From Caprella mutica (lineage: Eukaryota; Arthropoda; Malacostraca; Amphipoda; Caprellidae): a stretch of DNA of 64,000 bases. The stretch lies in the NCBI GenBank assembly GCA_947561585.1, contig CANNZV010002491.1, forward strand, positions 1-64,000, read 5' to 3'. Shown here piece by piece: positions 11,937 through 24,337 of this stretch; the first letter of the stretch is position 1, and every line of letters begins with the position of its first letter. A program made the position numbers and the translations under genes. The notes under the pieces were generated by a model. That model was given only the letters and a program-made list of their open reading frames with translations, was not told the DNA's origin and searched no databases.

Positions 11937-12606
11937 CAGGGTGTCGGACATTTTTGTTGTCAAACTTTAACATAAGGTTGCATTCGTCGGAATAAACACT
12001 TTTTATTTCATGAAGGTATGGTCTAAAACGCTTAGTTAAAGAGTTACAAGGTTAGGAAAGTAGTATCTGTACCATTTAATATTATTAGTTAACATTATTT
12101 TTTTTAATATTGCGATAAGAAAAAAAACATTTTTAACAGTAATTATTAGGAGCACAAGAAACATAATCTTAAATTAGGTTACATGTTTACAGAATGTGTT
12201 CAATTTGCCGCCCATTTGTTGCGATGCAAGCGTTCAAACGTTTGTTCCGCAAGGATTCGTGAAACTCCTGGTGTCTGCTCGCGTCCGCCAATCATTGGAC
12301 AAACGTTTGAACGGCTGCATCACAGCAAATGGGAGGCAGTTTGAACACATTTTGTAAACATGTAACTTAATTAAAGATGTTGTTTCTTGTACTCCTAATA
12401 AATACTGTTAAAAAGGTTTTGTTTCTTATCGCAACATTATAAAAATGACGTTAACTAATAATAATAAATGGTACAGATACAACTTTCCTGACCTTGTAAC
12501 TCCGTAACTAAGCATTTTAGACCATACCTTCATAGAATAAAAAGTGTTTATTTCGAGGAATGCAACCTTATGTTAAAGTTTGGCAACAAAAGTGTCGGAC
12601 ACCCTG
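11937..12606. mobile_element. 670-bp fold-back MITE made of two inverted transposon 3' ends
   Basis: Flanked by TA (11935-11936, 12607-12608), with ends CAGGGTGTCGGACA and TGTCGGACACCCTG. The arms pair over about 300 bp each. Both arms carry the same coding remnant reading outward, ending in a stop: KRLNGCITANGRQFEHIL in the right arm and KRLNACIATNGRQIEHIL in the left arm on the minus strand. NGGxFEHIL-type endings close transposases of the mariner-like group in arthropods. The element therefore looks like an inverted duplication of the last part of a transposon, now about 670 bp and dependent on a transposase supplied elsewhere. Confidence 0.8.
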
Positions 12607-13315
12607 TATGTATGGTGCTTATTTTATTGTAGTGATCTGAAATACATAAATTTTCTAAGCAATTAATAAAACAACAGTTAATGGCAAAAAAATGAGTGGT
12701 TATAGATGGAATTATTTTATTCTAAATATAAGACTACAATCATCTCAGGAGTCCACATTAAGTTCTAACTATGAGAACTCAAGAAAAAAAATTAACGAAA
12801 AACGTAATTGATGGTTCTGCTGAGGTTTTTATTTTGGTACATCTATTCACTTTTGAATACTGGTAATAATTATTTCAAATGATTAACATGTTACAATGTA
12901 TCTGCAACTTGAAAAGAAAATGTAGCATAAACTTCCATCTACACTTGTTAATCGTAATATACAAATAAGGCTACAATGCAAAGAGAAGAAATAAATTTTA
13001 AAAAAGAGATACCTAGCTTTTACTAGGTAGCCATCAAAGAATATCTACGAACAAACATTACGATGGACAGACGTTTGAACTTTCCAATTTAGTAGTGGGC
13101 ATTCACGGTGCCATTTATATTCACAGAAAAGTGTTGTTTGGCAATTTTAGAACACATCAACGATTTAATACCTAAATAAAGTGAAAATGAATTTTTTAAA
13201 GCTAAAGGTGAGGAAACAATACTTTAAAAGCAATGGCACGCCGAAAAGTATTTCACGATACAATAGAAAAGCTACCTATATATATTATCACTACTCACGC
13301 AAGTAAAAATTAATT
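12607..13315. other. Spacer; part resembles 25580-25760
   Basis: Non-coding. The stretch about 13030-13200 (TAGCCATCAA, then CACATCAACGA) has an imperfect counterpart at 25580-25760, so it belongs to the duplicated flank of the lectin-like genes. Confidence 0.45.
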
Positions 13316-14020
13316 CCCTCTCAACATGAAACTGCAGTATATGCTCTACAGCAATGGTAAATAAATAGAGAAGTATACTAAGTTTCAAATTCTTTGACGA
13401 TGAACGATCTGTTCTTCAGAATCGATGTGAACAAATTCCACAGAGCACTGTCAATTATATATGTATTATTAGTTGAATATCATATGTGAATAAAGTGTAA
13501 GACCTGATAAAACATAATTTTATAAAAAAAATGCCCATTTAACTAAATAATACCGCATTTTATATTTAAAAGCAAATGGACACAACTCTGTGTGAGGACA
13601 CAGATAGTATTTTCGAATGTTCCTATATTATACTTCTCTATTTATTTACTATGCTTACAAATATGGCTGGAGGAGGCGTGGTTGGGCTCGACTGGCAGAG
13701 ACAACCCATACAAAGTTTTTTGCTTATAAGTTGATGTTTTGAATTCTAGGACAAAAACTCCCGTGATTATATTCTGTACATGAAAAAAGGTAATAATCTC
13801 CCCAATCTTAAAACACTGCATAATAATCACCACCTCACCATCAAAAACATCCTGGCCAACAAAAAAATACCCCCAGTGTAAAAAAAAAAGCAAAAACTAT
13901 TTCACACCACTTTTACTCTAAGTCGAAATACAAATTCAAAATAAAATACAAATAACAATAAGTACTATATGAAATCATCTTACAGTTAACATCGATGTTG
14001 TGTTGGTGTTAGTTGAGAAA
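13316..14020. repeat. Duplicated upstream flank (left copy)
   Basis: After removal of the insertion at 13357-13649, this segment aligns with 24724-25112: shared landmarks are AACATGAAAC-GCAGTATATG, AGACAACCCAT, ACAAAAACTCC and AGTACTATATGA-ATCATCTTACAGT. It shows that the gene copies were duplicated together with several kilobases of flank. Confidence 0.7.
13357..13649. mobile_element. About 290-bp insertion with perfect 21-bp inverted ends
   Basis: Left end GTAAATAAATAGAGAAGTAT and a right end that is its exact complement. The paralogous flank at about 24765 lacks this block, which supports an insertion. The interior is non-coding. Confidence 0.75.
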
Positions 14021-14271
14021 GTCTGCGTGTGATTGAAACTCTAAATATCTCAACTGATAGAGAGCGTTCGCTCAACCTTCCTTTCTGCTGTTTATCACGT
14101 GTGTAGTGAAAAAAAACTGCTTGTGATTTGCCTAAAAAAGGTTTAATTTGCTACAATGAAAATGAAAGTTACCTAGTAATATATAAAATATTAATAAATA
14201 ATTATTATAAAAACTAACCAAACCGAACCCGTAAAGTGGGGTGGAACTTACCGGGGTAGATATTCCTAAGG

Positions 14272-15243
14272 TGGAATGCCTACGGACAAATGCCTAACGG
14301 ACAAAATGCTTACGGACAAAATGCCTAACGGACAAAATGCCTAACGGTCAAAATGCCTAACGGACAAAATGCCTAACGGACAAAATGCCTAATGGACAAA
14401 ATGCCTAAAATGCATTTATACTCATTTCAAATATTGAAGTTGGGGACAAAGATTTAAAATAAGTTAGACCAAGTGGAAACAAATCACTTTCACATTGAAT
14501 ATGAACATTTGTAACTCAGCGTACTTAGTGTAAACACTCTCTTATTTCATTTCACTGTGTTTGTGATTTATCACTAAAGTGTTTGCTCTATTTATCAAAT
14601 CGCTCTAAAAAAAAATCTTCCTACATCTTGCCATTTATATTGGATATCTATAATCATCCTATTATATTCTGAGTTTTTTTTTCAATATTGTTTATTCTTT
14701 TAGATAGCTATAATCATCTTCAATCTACAGTGATGTTTATAGTTGCTTTGGAAATTCTAAAGCAAATTAAGTAATTATAATGTTTTATAAGTTAGTACTG
14801 GCATGCAACTAACTAATCTGGTTGTAAAATTGCCGCTGATATTTGTTTTATTCAACTACCTTTATACAGTAGTATTAGAAGATTCGATGGAAAAAATACA
14901 GTATTCTTTATGAGATGTAACTGGGACGTAGTATACTTTTTTTTCTTAAGTTTTACATAATTTTTAAAAAATATTATTTGATGTTGAATTACAATAAGTT
15001 AGTTATATTACAACATAATGTATTCTGTTCTTTATTTACCCATAATCAATTCATTACAGATATTACTTCAATGTTTTCTATTCTGCCCTTTTATTTAAAT
15101 ATGGATTTAGTTATTTTATTCACTTTGCAACATCCTTCATATATTTTGTCCGTTAGGCATTTTGTCCGGTAGGCATTTTATCCGTTAGGCATTTTGTCCG
15201 GTAGGCATTTTATCCGTTAGGCATTTTGTCCGTTAGTCATTCT
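14272..15243. mobile_element. Fold-back-like element with tandem-word ends (AATGCCTAACGGACAA)
   Basis: The left end (14272-14410) is about eight copies of the 16-bp word AAAATGCCTAACGGAC. The right end (15147-15243) is the same word inverted, TTTTGTCCGTTAGGCA, about six copies. The interior (about 730 bp) is AT-rich and has no recognisable gene. The architecture matches the element at 8051-8980 but with a different word. Confidence 0.7.
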
Positions 15244-15479
15244 GGATGTGTAACTGTCACTGGATGTGATAGCTTAAAATCTAGAGGGGATCAAACATAT
15301 ATTTAATTTGCCTTTCCACGTATTTTTTTTTCTCTTATATTAGCTATTCAGAATGATTGAAAATTGATATTCCAGCCGGCGACTTAATTTATTATTCACT
15401 ATTATATGATTGTAAATACTGCCCAATGTTTGTAAAAGGAATTAAATGCATGCAACCATAAAGATTTACAATAAAATAA

Positions 15480-15815
15480 AATAACTTCCAAGTCATCAGT
15501 GCAGTGTTTTGATTGGTCTATAACCTTTCACGTCATCAGTGATAAGTCTTGATTGGTCCAGAGATATGCAACTCAATAATACCCATCTTTGATTGGTTCT
15601 CGATTTTCCGGTAATAGAATTATTTCAAGATAGTTTCCTTTATGAATTTAAAATATTTCTCCATTTTTAAATACTAACTTCTACAAAAAGTCCGGGTTTC
15701 CTAATACGGATAATCGGTATTAACTATGAAAAACTGTTACAGTACCTCCCAAATAAGAACCCTCTTCTGATTGGTTGACCTGATTGGTTCATGCCGTTGC
15801 ATTTAGTTTCAGAGT
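15480..15815 (+). promoter_or_regulatory. Upstream region of copy 1 with inverted CCAAT boxes
   Basis: Five ATTGG (inverted CCAAT) words, each within GATTGGT, lie near 15510, 15552, 15591, 15769 and 15781. Two GTCATCAGTG words sit between the first ones, the second inside CACGTCATCAG, which resembles a CRE/ATF site. The spacing partly reflects an internal duplication of roughly 40 bp. Copy 2 keeps the arrangement and copy 3 does not. Confidence 0.55.
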
Positions 15816-15959
15816 CTTTCTTTCAGTGGTAGGTTATTACTAGATATTCACCACACACTGCGGCTGTACTCAATTAGTCTCCAGTTCGTCGAAAGCAGAT
15901 CTCAGTTGCACCTTTTACGAAGAACATCCAGAGTCTAAATTCAGTTTAAATTTCACAGT
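15816..15959 (+). promoter_or_regulatory. Conserved core promoter and 5' UTR of copy 1
   Basis: About 145 bp directly before the ATG are nearly identical in copies 1, 2 and 3, from CAGAGTCTTTCTTTCAGTG to TTTCACAGT. Such conservation outside the coding region marks the core promoter and leader. TTTCAGTG and CTCCAGTTCG are candidate TCAGT-type initiators; the true start site cannot be fixed by reading. Confidence 0.5.
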
Positions 15960-18582
15960 ATGAATTCGCTTGTTATTTCAATAATTTTTGTTGCCTTTAC
16001 ATTATGGACGGGACATGTGAATTCTAATATGCGATTACATGCTCACAAAGACTACCAGATAAGGGAGAAATTTGTACATCTTCACTATCACAACGTGAAC
16101 TCAAGATGTGAGTATTCAATCGACATAATTTAGTTCTGGTATAGAAAGTTTATAAACTTCAATTAATTTATTCCGTAAATCAAATACTGTCACAAATTAT
16201 TTCACGTATCACCGAGTTCTTGCGTATTATTATTTTTCAAATCTTAGAAATATGTATCACTTTCACAATTGGAACCTTCTTTTGTGAAATTTCCATATCA
16301 TCACAGTGACTCTTTTCTCTGATAGTACATCATCACAGTGACTCTTTTCTCTGATAGTACATCATCACAGTGACTCTTTTCTCTGATAGTACATCATCAC
16401 AGTGACTCTTTTCTCTGATAGTACATCATCACAGTGACTCTTTTCTCTGATAGTACATCATCACAGCGACTCTTTTCTCTGATAGTACATCATCACAGTG
16501 ACTCTTTTCTCTGACAGTACATCATCACAGTGACTCTTTTCTCTGACAGTACATCATCACAGTGACTCTTTTCTCTGATAGTACATCATCACAGTGACTC
16601 TTTTCTCTGAAAATACTTGTTAATTACTAAAAATAATCTTGAAGATCATTTATATAACTTCCTTTTAATATATTTTACAGGTAAATGCATAAGTGATTGT
16701 CGGGTTTTACCTAACTGCAAAGCTGTAACTGTTGTGGAGGCAGATAATCAGCAGTACAACTGTTCTTTCTCTAGACATCTCCTAAATAGTAGATATCTGC
16801 AAGAAATGGAAGTCAACTCCGGATTCACTGTTTTCCTTAGTAATTATGAATCTAAAGATATGTAAATCTTTTTTGTTCTTTTACCTACTCCAATTGCAAA
16901 AAATCTTATTAGAATCTGTAGATCAAAACAAATCAACGATAATAATTATTTCACAATTACTAATTTTCAGATATAAAGGTATTTACATTATAACACTATT
17001 TATTTAATATTCATATATAATTAAATTATCTGCTATTATATTTATGTGCTTGCTTCTTAAATGTTCATGAGTTTTACATTTTGATTTAGTATTTTCTTTA
17101 ACTATTCAGTGATTGTTTTACGTTAATTAATCATCAAAATAAGAAAAAATCATATTCAACATTTAGTTCTGTTCCATTCACCAATAATCTTTACAATCTT
17201 CATAAAGTTTCTCTTTTTGAATTATTATTAGATAATCACAGTAATAATTGTTTCAATGCGGAAAACTCCTGGGCGGAAAATTGCCAAAGAGGAAAACTTT
17301 CTTGCGGAAAATTGTTTAATAACTCTTTCAAAATTATTTGGTTATACAAATGTTGGGAGAAAAATTTGATTCGTTATTTTTATTTGAAATATAGCAAAAT
17401 TCGACAATACACAGTTGAGATATAAATTCGAATTAGTAATATGCAAAAAAAATTCTTTTAATACTGTACATGTAACACCTGATTGGATTATATAAACATT
17501 ATTTGATAAATTTGCTGTTTATTTCTGATGTAACATTAAATATATGTATATAGGGGGCGTGCCTCATTTATAAATCATGAAGTGTGCAGTACGACAAACA
17601 TTCGGATACAAAAACTACATTACGACTAACTTAGCAAATATTATCCCCTCAACTTCTTAACGACGAGCAAACGCTCTTTTTTTATAAATGTTGTTAGAAT
17701 GTGCTAATATAAGCCAAAAATAAATCCATAAATGAAGTAAATCACTGGTAATTTTCAGCAAGGTAATTTACCAGCCACCATCATCGATATGCTTGTGGAA
17801 GTTTTTTTTAAACCCATTTGATGATATGTTCCAAACAACCTATAAGTGTTTGTTTTCATTCTCAGGACCATACTGCAAACCTCCAAGGATCTATGTTGGC
17901 CAATCATGTATCGACATTTCTGAATCCCAAACACCAGTTAAATGTCCCGCAGGATTGTCTCTCTACTACCCTGAAGAAGCAAATGAACTCTCACTGATGA
18001 GAAACTATCTGAAAAAACGAGGTAAGAGATCCCTCTCTGGTTATTTTGAATATAATTTTTAAAGCATATCAAGTCGAAAAATTCATTTTAATTGAGAAAT
18101 ATTAACACTTCCATGAATTTAATTTAATAAAATAATATTACTTGCTGTTTTTTTACATTTTTTTTAAACTAGACTAAGGTGTTAGTAATTATACAAATAA
18201 TTGCAATATGATAACAAATGCAAAATGATTTGAGTTATGACACGTTCATATCGCTAATAAGAACAATAACTTTTCATTATTATATTCAATTTCGAATGTA
18301 ATTTTTTCTATTTAATTAAGTTTATGAAGTTTGAATCATATACTAATGTCTATTCCAGACAAACCAGGATCTTACTTGATTGGTTTGACACAGTTGAAAA
18401 TACTCAAAAATCTTTATAGATGGTCGAATGGCAAACTCATTACAAAAGCTGAAGAAGAGTTCTGGATAAACAGAAGTTTCACCTATAATTGTGTTTCCAT
18501 TCATGAAAAACATGACTACTTTATGAATGACCATGATTGCAGTGCTAGCATACCGTATACCATCTGTAAGATTCCGATATGA
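15960..18582 (+). CDS. Secreted PAN-CTLD lectin-like protein, copy 1
   Basis: Four exons: 15960-16107, 16681-16839, 17866-18021 and 18359-18582 (stop TGA); 687 nt, 228 residues. Donors are T|GTGAGT, A|GTAATT and G|GTAAGA; all acceptors are CAG; all introns are phase 1. Residues 1-22 form a signal peptide (MNSLVISIIFVAFTLWTGHV). Exon 2 gives a PAN/apple-like module with pattern C-x-C-x3-C-x5-C and a later C-S-F (CISDCRVLPNCKAVT). Exons 3-4 give a CTLD: CPAGLSLYYPEEANEL, YLIGL, WSNG, FW, NCVS, FMNDHDC, YTICKI. These are the usual positions of the CTLD helices, the WIGL motif and two disulphides. No EPN or QPD is present, so calcium-dependent sugar binding is doubtful. Likely secreted and extracellular; immune or recognition role is inference. 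A polyadenylation signal lies at 18830-18835. Confidence 0.85.
16297..16610. repeat. 32-bp minisatellite in intron 1 of copy 1 (about 10 units)
   Basis: The unit reads CATCATCACAGTGACTCTTT followed by TCTCTGATAGTA, 32 bp in all. Main variant: TGATAG or TGACAG. The same unit occupies intron 1 of copies 2 and 3 and, inverted, 60938-62627. Confidence 0.95.
16840..17865 (+). other. Intron 2 of copy 1
   Basis: Non-coding. It contains GCGGAAAATTG-type words at 17257-17316 and a related stretch near 17750-17780 that precedes CCACCATCATCG; the latter landmark recurs in intron 2 of copies 2 and 3. If intron 2 is retained, translation stops within about seven codons of the donor. Confidence 0.6.
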
Positions 18583-18840
18583 ACTCTTATCCAGCCTGGG
18601 CACTTCTGATCGGCAGATTGACTGGTGTTGTCGAAGACGGTAAAAATTAATCGTATCTCCTCAAAAAGTTTCTTAAATTCCGACATTGCAGACGTAGATG
18701 TACGACTAAAAATAATAGGCTTGAAGTTTTTGCTCTCAATCGTCTACCAAATGGATGCAGACTACTTTGATTCGATGTACCGTAGTGATCTAACTAAAGT
18801 CTGACCATCTAAGTAAATTTGATTTAACAAATAAATATTT
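18583..18840 (+). promoter_or_regulatory. 3' UTR and polyadenylation signal of copy 1
   Basis: The segment after the stop is conserved between copies (ATCGGCAGAT, GACGGTAAA, TTGCAGACG) and ends with AATAAA at 18830-18835, about 250 bp after the stop codon. Copy 3 has AATAAA at the matching place (39615-39620). Confidence 0.6.
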
Positions 18841-19855
18841 TAATTATGATATATCCTTCATGAATATGCTCCTTTCCAATATATATATAGATATTCTTCA
18901 CTGACAGTATATATATATATATATGAATGTATGTCTATGATTCATACTTAATCTATATATACATACATTATACAAATGACGGAACATTATTTGGGTGACC
19001 AGTTTATTCCACCCAGGTCAGTTCCATTCCGGTAAGTTCCACCTAACTTTCAGGTTAGGATTACTTAGTCGTCAGTTTTAATCATTTATTGATTAATATT
19101 TTGCATAATAGCTTGCAATTTCCTTGTATTGATTTAAGCCTTTTCACAAGCTGATTTCTTTTACTTCACATTTCATGGTAGAACAACAGAAAGAACGGTT
19201 GTACATGAACGTCCTTTCTCAGTTGGTGTACTGAGATTTCTATCACAAGCTGATTTATCTTCACTGTCGCTCAAACAACAGCTATTTTAACTGTTGCGAA
19301 AAATGAAGAAAAATATTCCATATCCATCATTTATATATTGATATGAAATTGTCAATTATATTTTAACACAAAAATATTAGATATTTATTCATGGCAGTTT
19401 TAATTTATCACACAATTAGGTAAAGATCTAATTTAAGGGTGAAGAAATAAATAGATGAACTTCATCAATTAATTATATATTCTGTAGCGTTATAAAATTG
19501 ATATTGATTTATTTCCATAATTCATAATTCATATTTCCATTTTATATTTTATTTATTCTGTTTCTTCATCGTAAAATTTGTTATCCCTACTTCTGTGTAC
19601 ACCATGTAAGGTACCTGCAGAAATATTAAATTCTTAATCTGTAGTGTTATAGCCTTTGCTAGTAGTGCAGCTCTTATTATAAACATTGTGGAATTTAAAT
19701 GTGTCGTTCAATTTTGTGTAATGTTTTCACTACTTTATTTTTGAACTAAACCATTTCTTATAAAAACTAACTTTTCGTAAATTACATTTTTTATAAATTA
19801 ACTGTGATTGAAGGTATTAATTTTTTTTTTAATATTACCGTGTTCTATTATACTA
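18841..19855. other. 3' flank of copy 1, non-coding
   Basis: AT-rich, partly shared with the flanks of copies 2 and 3. Around 18990-19060 it holds words such as TATTCCACCC and GGTAAGTTCCACC, related to the 15-bp array at 24338-24520. Confidence 0.5.
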
Positions 19856-20105
19856 CACTTAGAAAAAAAATGCGAGTCAACTTGACTCAAGATTTGAGTT
19901 TTCAGTTTGTCCCAAAACCGACTCATAAATGTGAGTCAATTTGACTCATCCTAGTATCTTACTCAAAAACAAGAGTTATATTGACTCCAAATTGATAGTC
20001 AGTTTGACTCAGGTAGAGTCAATCAAGAAAAAAGACTCGAATTATGAGTTTTGCCAGCCTTGACTCAAGCAATGAGTCAGGTTGACTCGCAATTTTTTCT
20101 CAGCG
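19856..20105. mobile_element. 250-bp MITE rich in TGACTCA/TGAGTCA
   Basis: Ends CACTTAGAAAAAAAATGCGA and the complement TCGCAATTTTTTCTCAGCG, with TA on the left. The body is built of inverted GAGTCA...TGACTC pairs. I count six exact TGACTCA or TGAGTCA heptamers, the AP-1/CNC consensus. A second copy is at 51125-51333. Non-coding. Confidence 0.75.
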
Positions 20106-22620
20106 TTGCTATTACTCATCTTACAAATTTAATTATTTAATTTGTCATAATCTCTGCTTTTGCTATTTCTTCTCTATTTTGTTCTAGATCATTTCGCATA
20201 TATTCTAATTCACTGCCCTACCGTATTAATTCTTTTTATTTTTATTTTTTTATTATTATTATTTTTTTTTTTTTGAACCTGAAAATTTAAAGATTCAAAC
20301 TGAACCAGTGTTCTAAAACCTCTCTGATCGAGGTGAGTTTAATTATTTATATAATTGTGAATTATTTGTTCTATAATATCCTTAATATTTATTAGAAACT
20401 TATACTATGTATAATTTAAAATACAGGTGTCGGTCGCACCCAAAATAAAATCTGAGAATTAGAACTTTGTTACTCCTGACCTTCCCTCAATTCTACTAAA
20501 AAATAATACAATGTTGATTTATTTGGGTACAATTAGAAGTGGCTTTGAATATTATATCAATAAATAATATTGATCTTTTTAATATAATATATATATTTAT
20601 ATAATGTATTATAATATTGTTAACCCTAATTGGACAGACAAAATTTGAGAGGATTCTTAACACAATGATATTTAGGAAACCATCGGCTCGAATTATATGA
20701 TTTTTTGTCAGTTAATAGCTTTTATCATATTAATGTACTAAGGAAAATTTTATTTACCTAAGATTGATGGGAATAGTGTTATTATATTGAATGATTTCGG
20801 TTTGTCGGGCCTAAACTCTTCAGTCAGCCTTCTAAGGGTTAAATGTATCTCAAATTGAATATAGTTAAATTATTGCACTAGAACTAAGGCATTCGATTCG
20901 AATGAAAAATTATTCTAAATATTTATTCACTTCATAATCTATATATTTATTTATAGCATTGAAAACCAGTTATTCTTAACTGGCATATACACTAGTGACT
21001 TATATATTGTGTGCAATAATATCTAGTTTAATCATTTATCTGTTTACTGTATATTGACTATTAAATGTAAGTATCATTCTTACTAAATCATACTAATCAT
21101 ACTAATTATATAAACAATATAATTAGATAATTAGCTAAATATTATATAAATTTGATATACTCTCTCTACATCATTATGAATAAAATGATATATTGGAAAT
21201 AAACCTTTTAAATCATTATTAATCTTTTCTTGTAACATTCATTGGGGTCAAATATCAAATAAAGTTTGCAACGAATTCACAATAATAAATTTATGAATTA
21301 TTATAATTTTAGAAGATATTTAATAGTATACTAAAACATACAGAACTAAACTCTCCATAGGAAGAAAACAACTGAAAACATTACATCTAAACTAATTTAT
21401 TTAAGAGTTTTAAAATGATAAAATTTACAAATGGGAAAAAATATGCGTAATAAGGAATTGAAAATGATAATGAAATAAATGAAATATTTACAAACAAAAA
21501 AATATGAAAAGGAAAATAAGGAGAAAGTAGAGTTGCATATTAGGTAGCACTACAACTTATGGTTAGCATAGTTTAAACAAATTCAAACAGTCGAATGGTA
21601 CGAGAAAACTATAGAAAAATTGAAACTCGCAATAATTAATGGGAAAAAAACTATAAAATTTATGAAAAACAACTCATAAGAACTAAAAAAAATTGCCTTA
21701 TAAGTATTATCGTTGCAATTTTTATCATTTTAATATATTCGTTTAATTAATTTATTTTATAGAATAAACATTAACAATTCAATTAACTTGTCACTCTAAT
21801 TTTACAACTATATTAAACGCCTTTTTGAAAACATCAATTCTTGTTCAAAATAATGATATTAATATTTTATTTATTGATACATTCCCACCTGATCATTCTG
21901 ACCACCATGTGGAATAATATGACTGGAAAACATCTCAGCTGTTCAATTAGTATTCCCCAACGTGGGCAACTTCAAAGTTGAAATTTGGTTGAAAAGAGTT
22001 TGACAAGCTGAAGAAAAATATATTCTGGTAAGATAACCATAACACAGACTTACAAAACAAAACATCTTATAAAACAATACAATGAATATAATTAATATAA
22101 TTTTAATAAAAAAAATTCAAATAATTCATTATTATGATCCGTTCTTTTTGATATAATTAGAATTTCAATGACATTAATTCATTAGTAAAACAATCTTTTA
22201 CAAAGTAATTCTCAATAATTTACATTTATATCATCACAACTTAAGCGATTAAACTACTAAACATTTTCCATAAGCCAAGAAGTTAATTCAATATCAAGTA
22301 TTACATCAAAAGAAAAGTCATACATTTCATTCTACCCTCTCTCTCTTGCATCTTAAATTTAGGCGCCGATAATTCATTGATCATTAATAAATGAATAGAA
22401 TTATTTTTACTTCACATATTGACATTTTATATCTTGTTGTGAAACAATTTAATATCAATCACTTCTATTTTAATGTTTCACAGGTAAATTCATTTAAATC
22501 ATCTTTATTAGAATAATATTCAAACTACCAAAAAATTGAAGGCCTATGAATAAAATTGATAAGTTATTGAAGATAACGTGTGGTTCGCTTTCACGAAGCT
22601 CTTAACATAAGGATTAACAT
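20106..22620. other. 3' flank, non-coding
   Basis: AT-rich with no coding signal. A landmark at about 20960-21040 (AACCAGTTATTCTTAACTGG, then CTAGTGA) recurs at 34395 and 40385, showing that this flank is part of the duplicated unit. Confidence 0.5.
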
Positions 22621-22624
22621 TCAT

Positions 22625-23100
22625 AACTAGACCTACCTAAATAACAAGCAATATATAGGGAGAAAAAAAGATAATACAACTAATTATTTATGGAGGGTGT
22701 GCCTTGATGCTGATAAAAAAACTCTTACAAGAAGTTATCTTTGAATTCTTAGATATTCCCTAGTTGAAACCTATATAACCTAAGGTTTTATGTTATCTAA
22801 CGTTAATTACTCGTGCATTGTTCTTTGTGTGCCACTCTACTTATATTTTACTCTATTGTATCGCTTGTGTAGTGAAGTATAAAAACTCTACTACTGAAAT
22901 TACATTGCTGTACGCTTCAGAGAGCAATATTCATATCCTTTATATTATCAACACGATTACAATATCCCGAAATATGAATACAAGTTCATACTGGAGCTTA
23001 TAGTTTCATTACCCTTCTGTTGTCATAGCCTAAAACCTTGTAGGCCAAATTAAAGGAAATAGTCACCAAATTCAATGATTCCCTTCAATATTGGCATCTT
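22625..23100. repeat. Diverged direct repeat, left copy
   Basis: About 450 bp aligns with 23540-24030 in the same orientation: shared landmarks are GAGGGTGTGCCTTGATGCTG, TTAATTACTCGTGCA, TATTACCCTTCTG and GAAATAGTCACCAAATTCAA. No intact coding frame runs through either copy. Confidence 0.8.
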
Positions 23101-23539
23101 CGACGGGATTCGGTTTGAAGACTATTCGACCTGGCCAAATCGGTTTGGTAAATCTTGTCGAATGACAGAAGGATTCAGAATTTCTTGAATGATTCGAGAA
23201 AGGCTAACAAGAACGCGTGGTGAACCCTTCTAATAATTTAGAAGTTTTAGAGAAAGAATTAAAATAACTGCAAGAAAATCCGTGATGATTGGTTGAAATA
23301 AATTCACACCATTCCAGAGGAATTGTGAGTTAAATAAAACACAATTCAAGGAACTCCGGCACAGACGGCAGAGAGAGAGAAAATGTACGCATCAAGGAAC
23401 TGCATAAGGCATTGCCGCAGGCATAAGAGTACCTGCACCAAGCATGTAGAGAGATACGGAATAGAAGTGAAGGGTAAACATACTTTGCAATACCAGTCAA
23501 CCAGCTAAACATACAAATTTGGACTTGCAACAACAAATT

Positions 23540-24030
23540 TCCACAACTAGACCTGCCTATATAACAAGCAATATTAATCGAACAAAAAGGATAATTAAAC
23601 TAATTATTTCATAATTTATTGAGGGTGTGCCTTGATGCTGATAAAAACTCTTACAAGAAGTTATACCTGAATTCTTAGATACTCCCTTGTTCAAACCTAT
23701 ATAATTAAAAGTCTTCTGTTAACTAATGTTAATTACTCGTGCAATGATCACTCTCTACTTAAATTCGCTCAGTTGTATTTCATGTGAAGTGAAGTTTAAA
23801 AACTATACTCCTGAAATAACATTGTTATGCGTTCCAAAAAGGAAGATTCATATCTTCAATATTATCAGCAGAATTACGCTGTCATGAAATATAAGAACAC
23901 AAGTTCATATTAGAGCTTGTAGTTTTATTACCCTTCTGTAGTCATAACCTAAAATCAATAGTAGGCCAGAACTTAAAAGAAATAGTCACCAAATTCAAAG
24001 ACCCTCACAACGGAAAAGGCATCTTTCAAT
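23540..24030. repeat. Diverged direct repeat, right copy
   Basis: Partner of 22625-23100, offset by about 915 bp. The sequence between them (23101-23539) is somewhat less AT-rich but has stops in all frames that I read. Confidence 0.8.
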
Positions 24031-24337
24031 AATATTCTTTAGATATTTTATTAATCTTCTTTTATTATTCTCATCTTAATTCCTTTGTCTCAAACAGATC
24101 ACAACCTCATCTCTATTGAGTCAATTGTTCTTCACTTTAAGTATTCTTCATCTTAGCTTCTTCTACCAATTCTTTTATGGGAATCTTCTAACCCAAGATT
24201 TTTATTCATTATTATGCATCGTTAGATTTTTGAAATTTGATATTTTTGACATGTCAATTTCTGGAACTATTTTTTTTGGGGGAAAACTAAAGCAACTAAA
24301 TAGAGTCTCTTTCATTATAAATTTGGTTCTAGGTATA

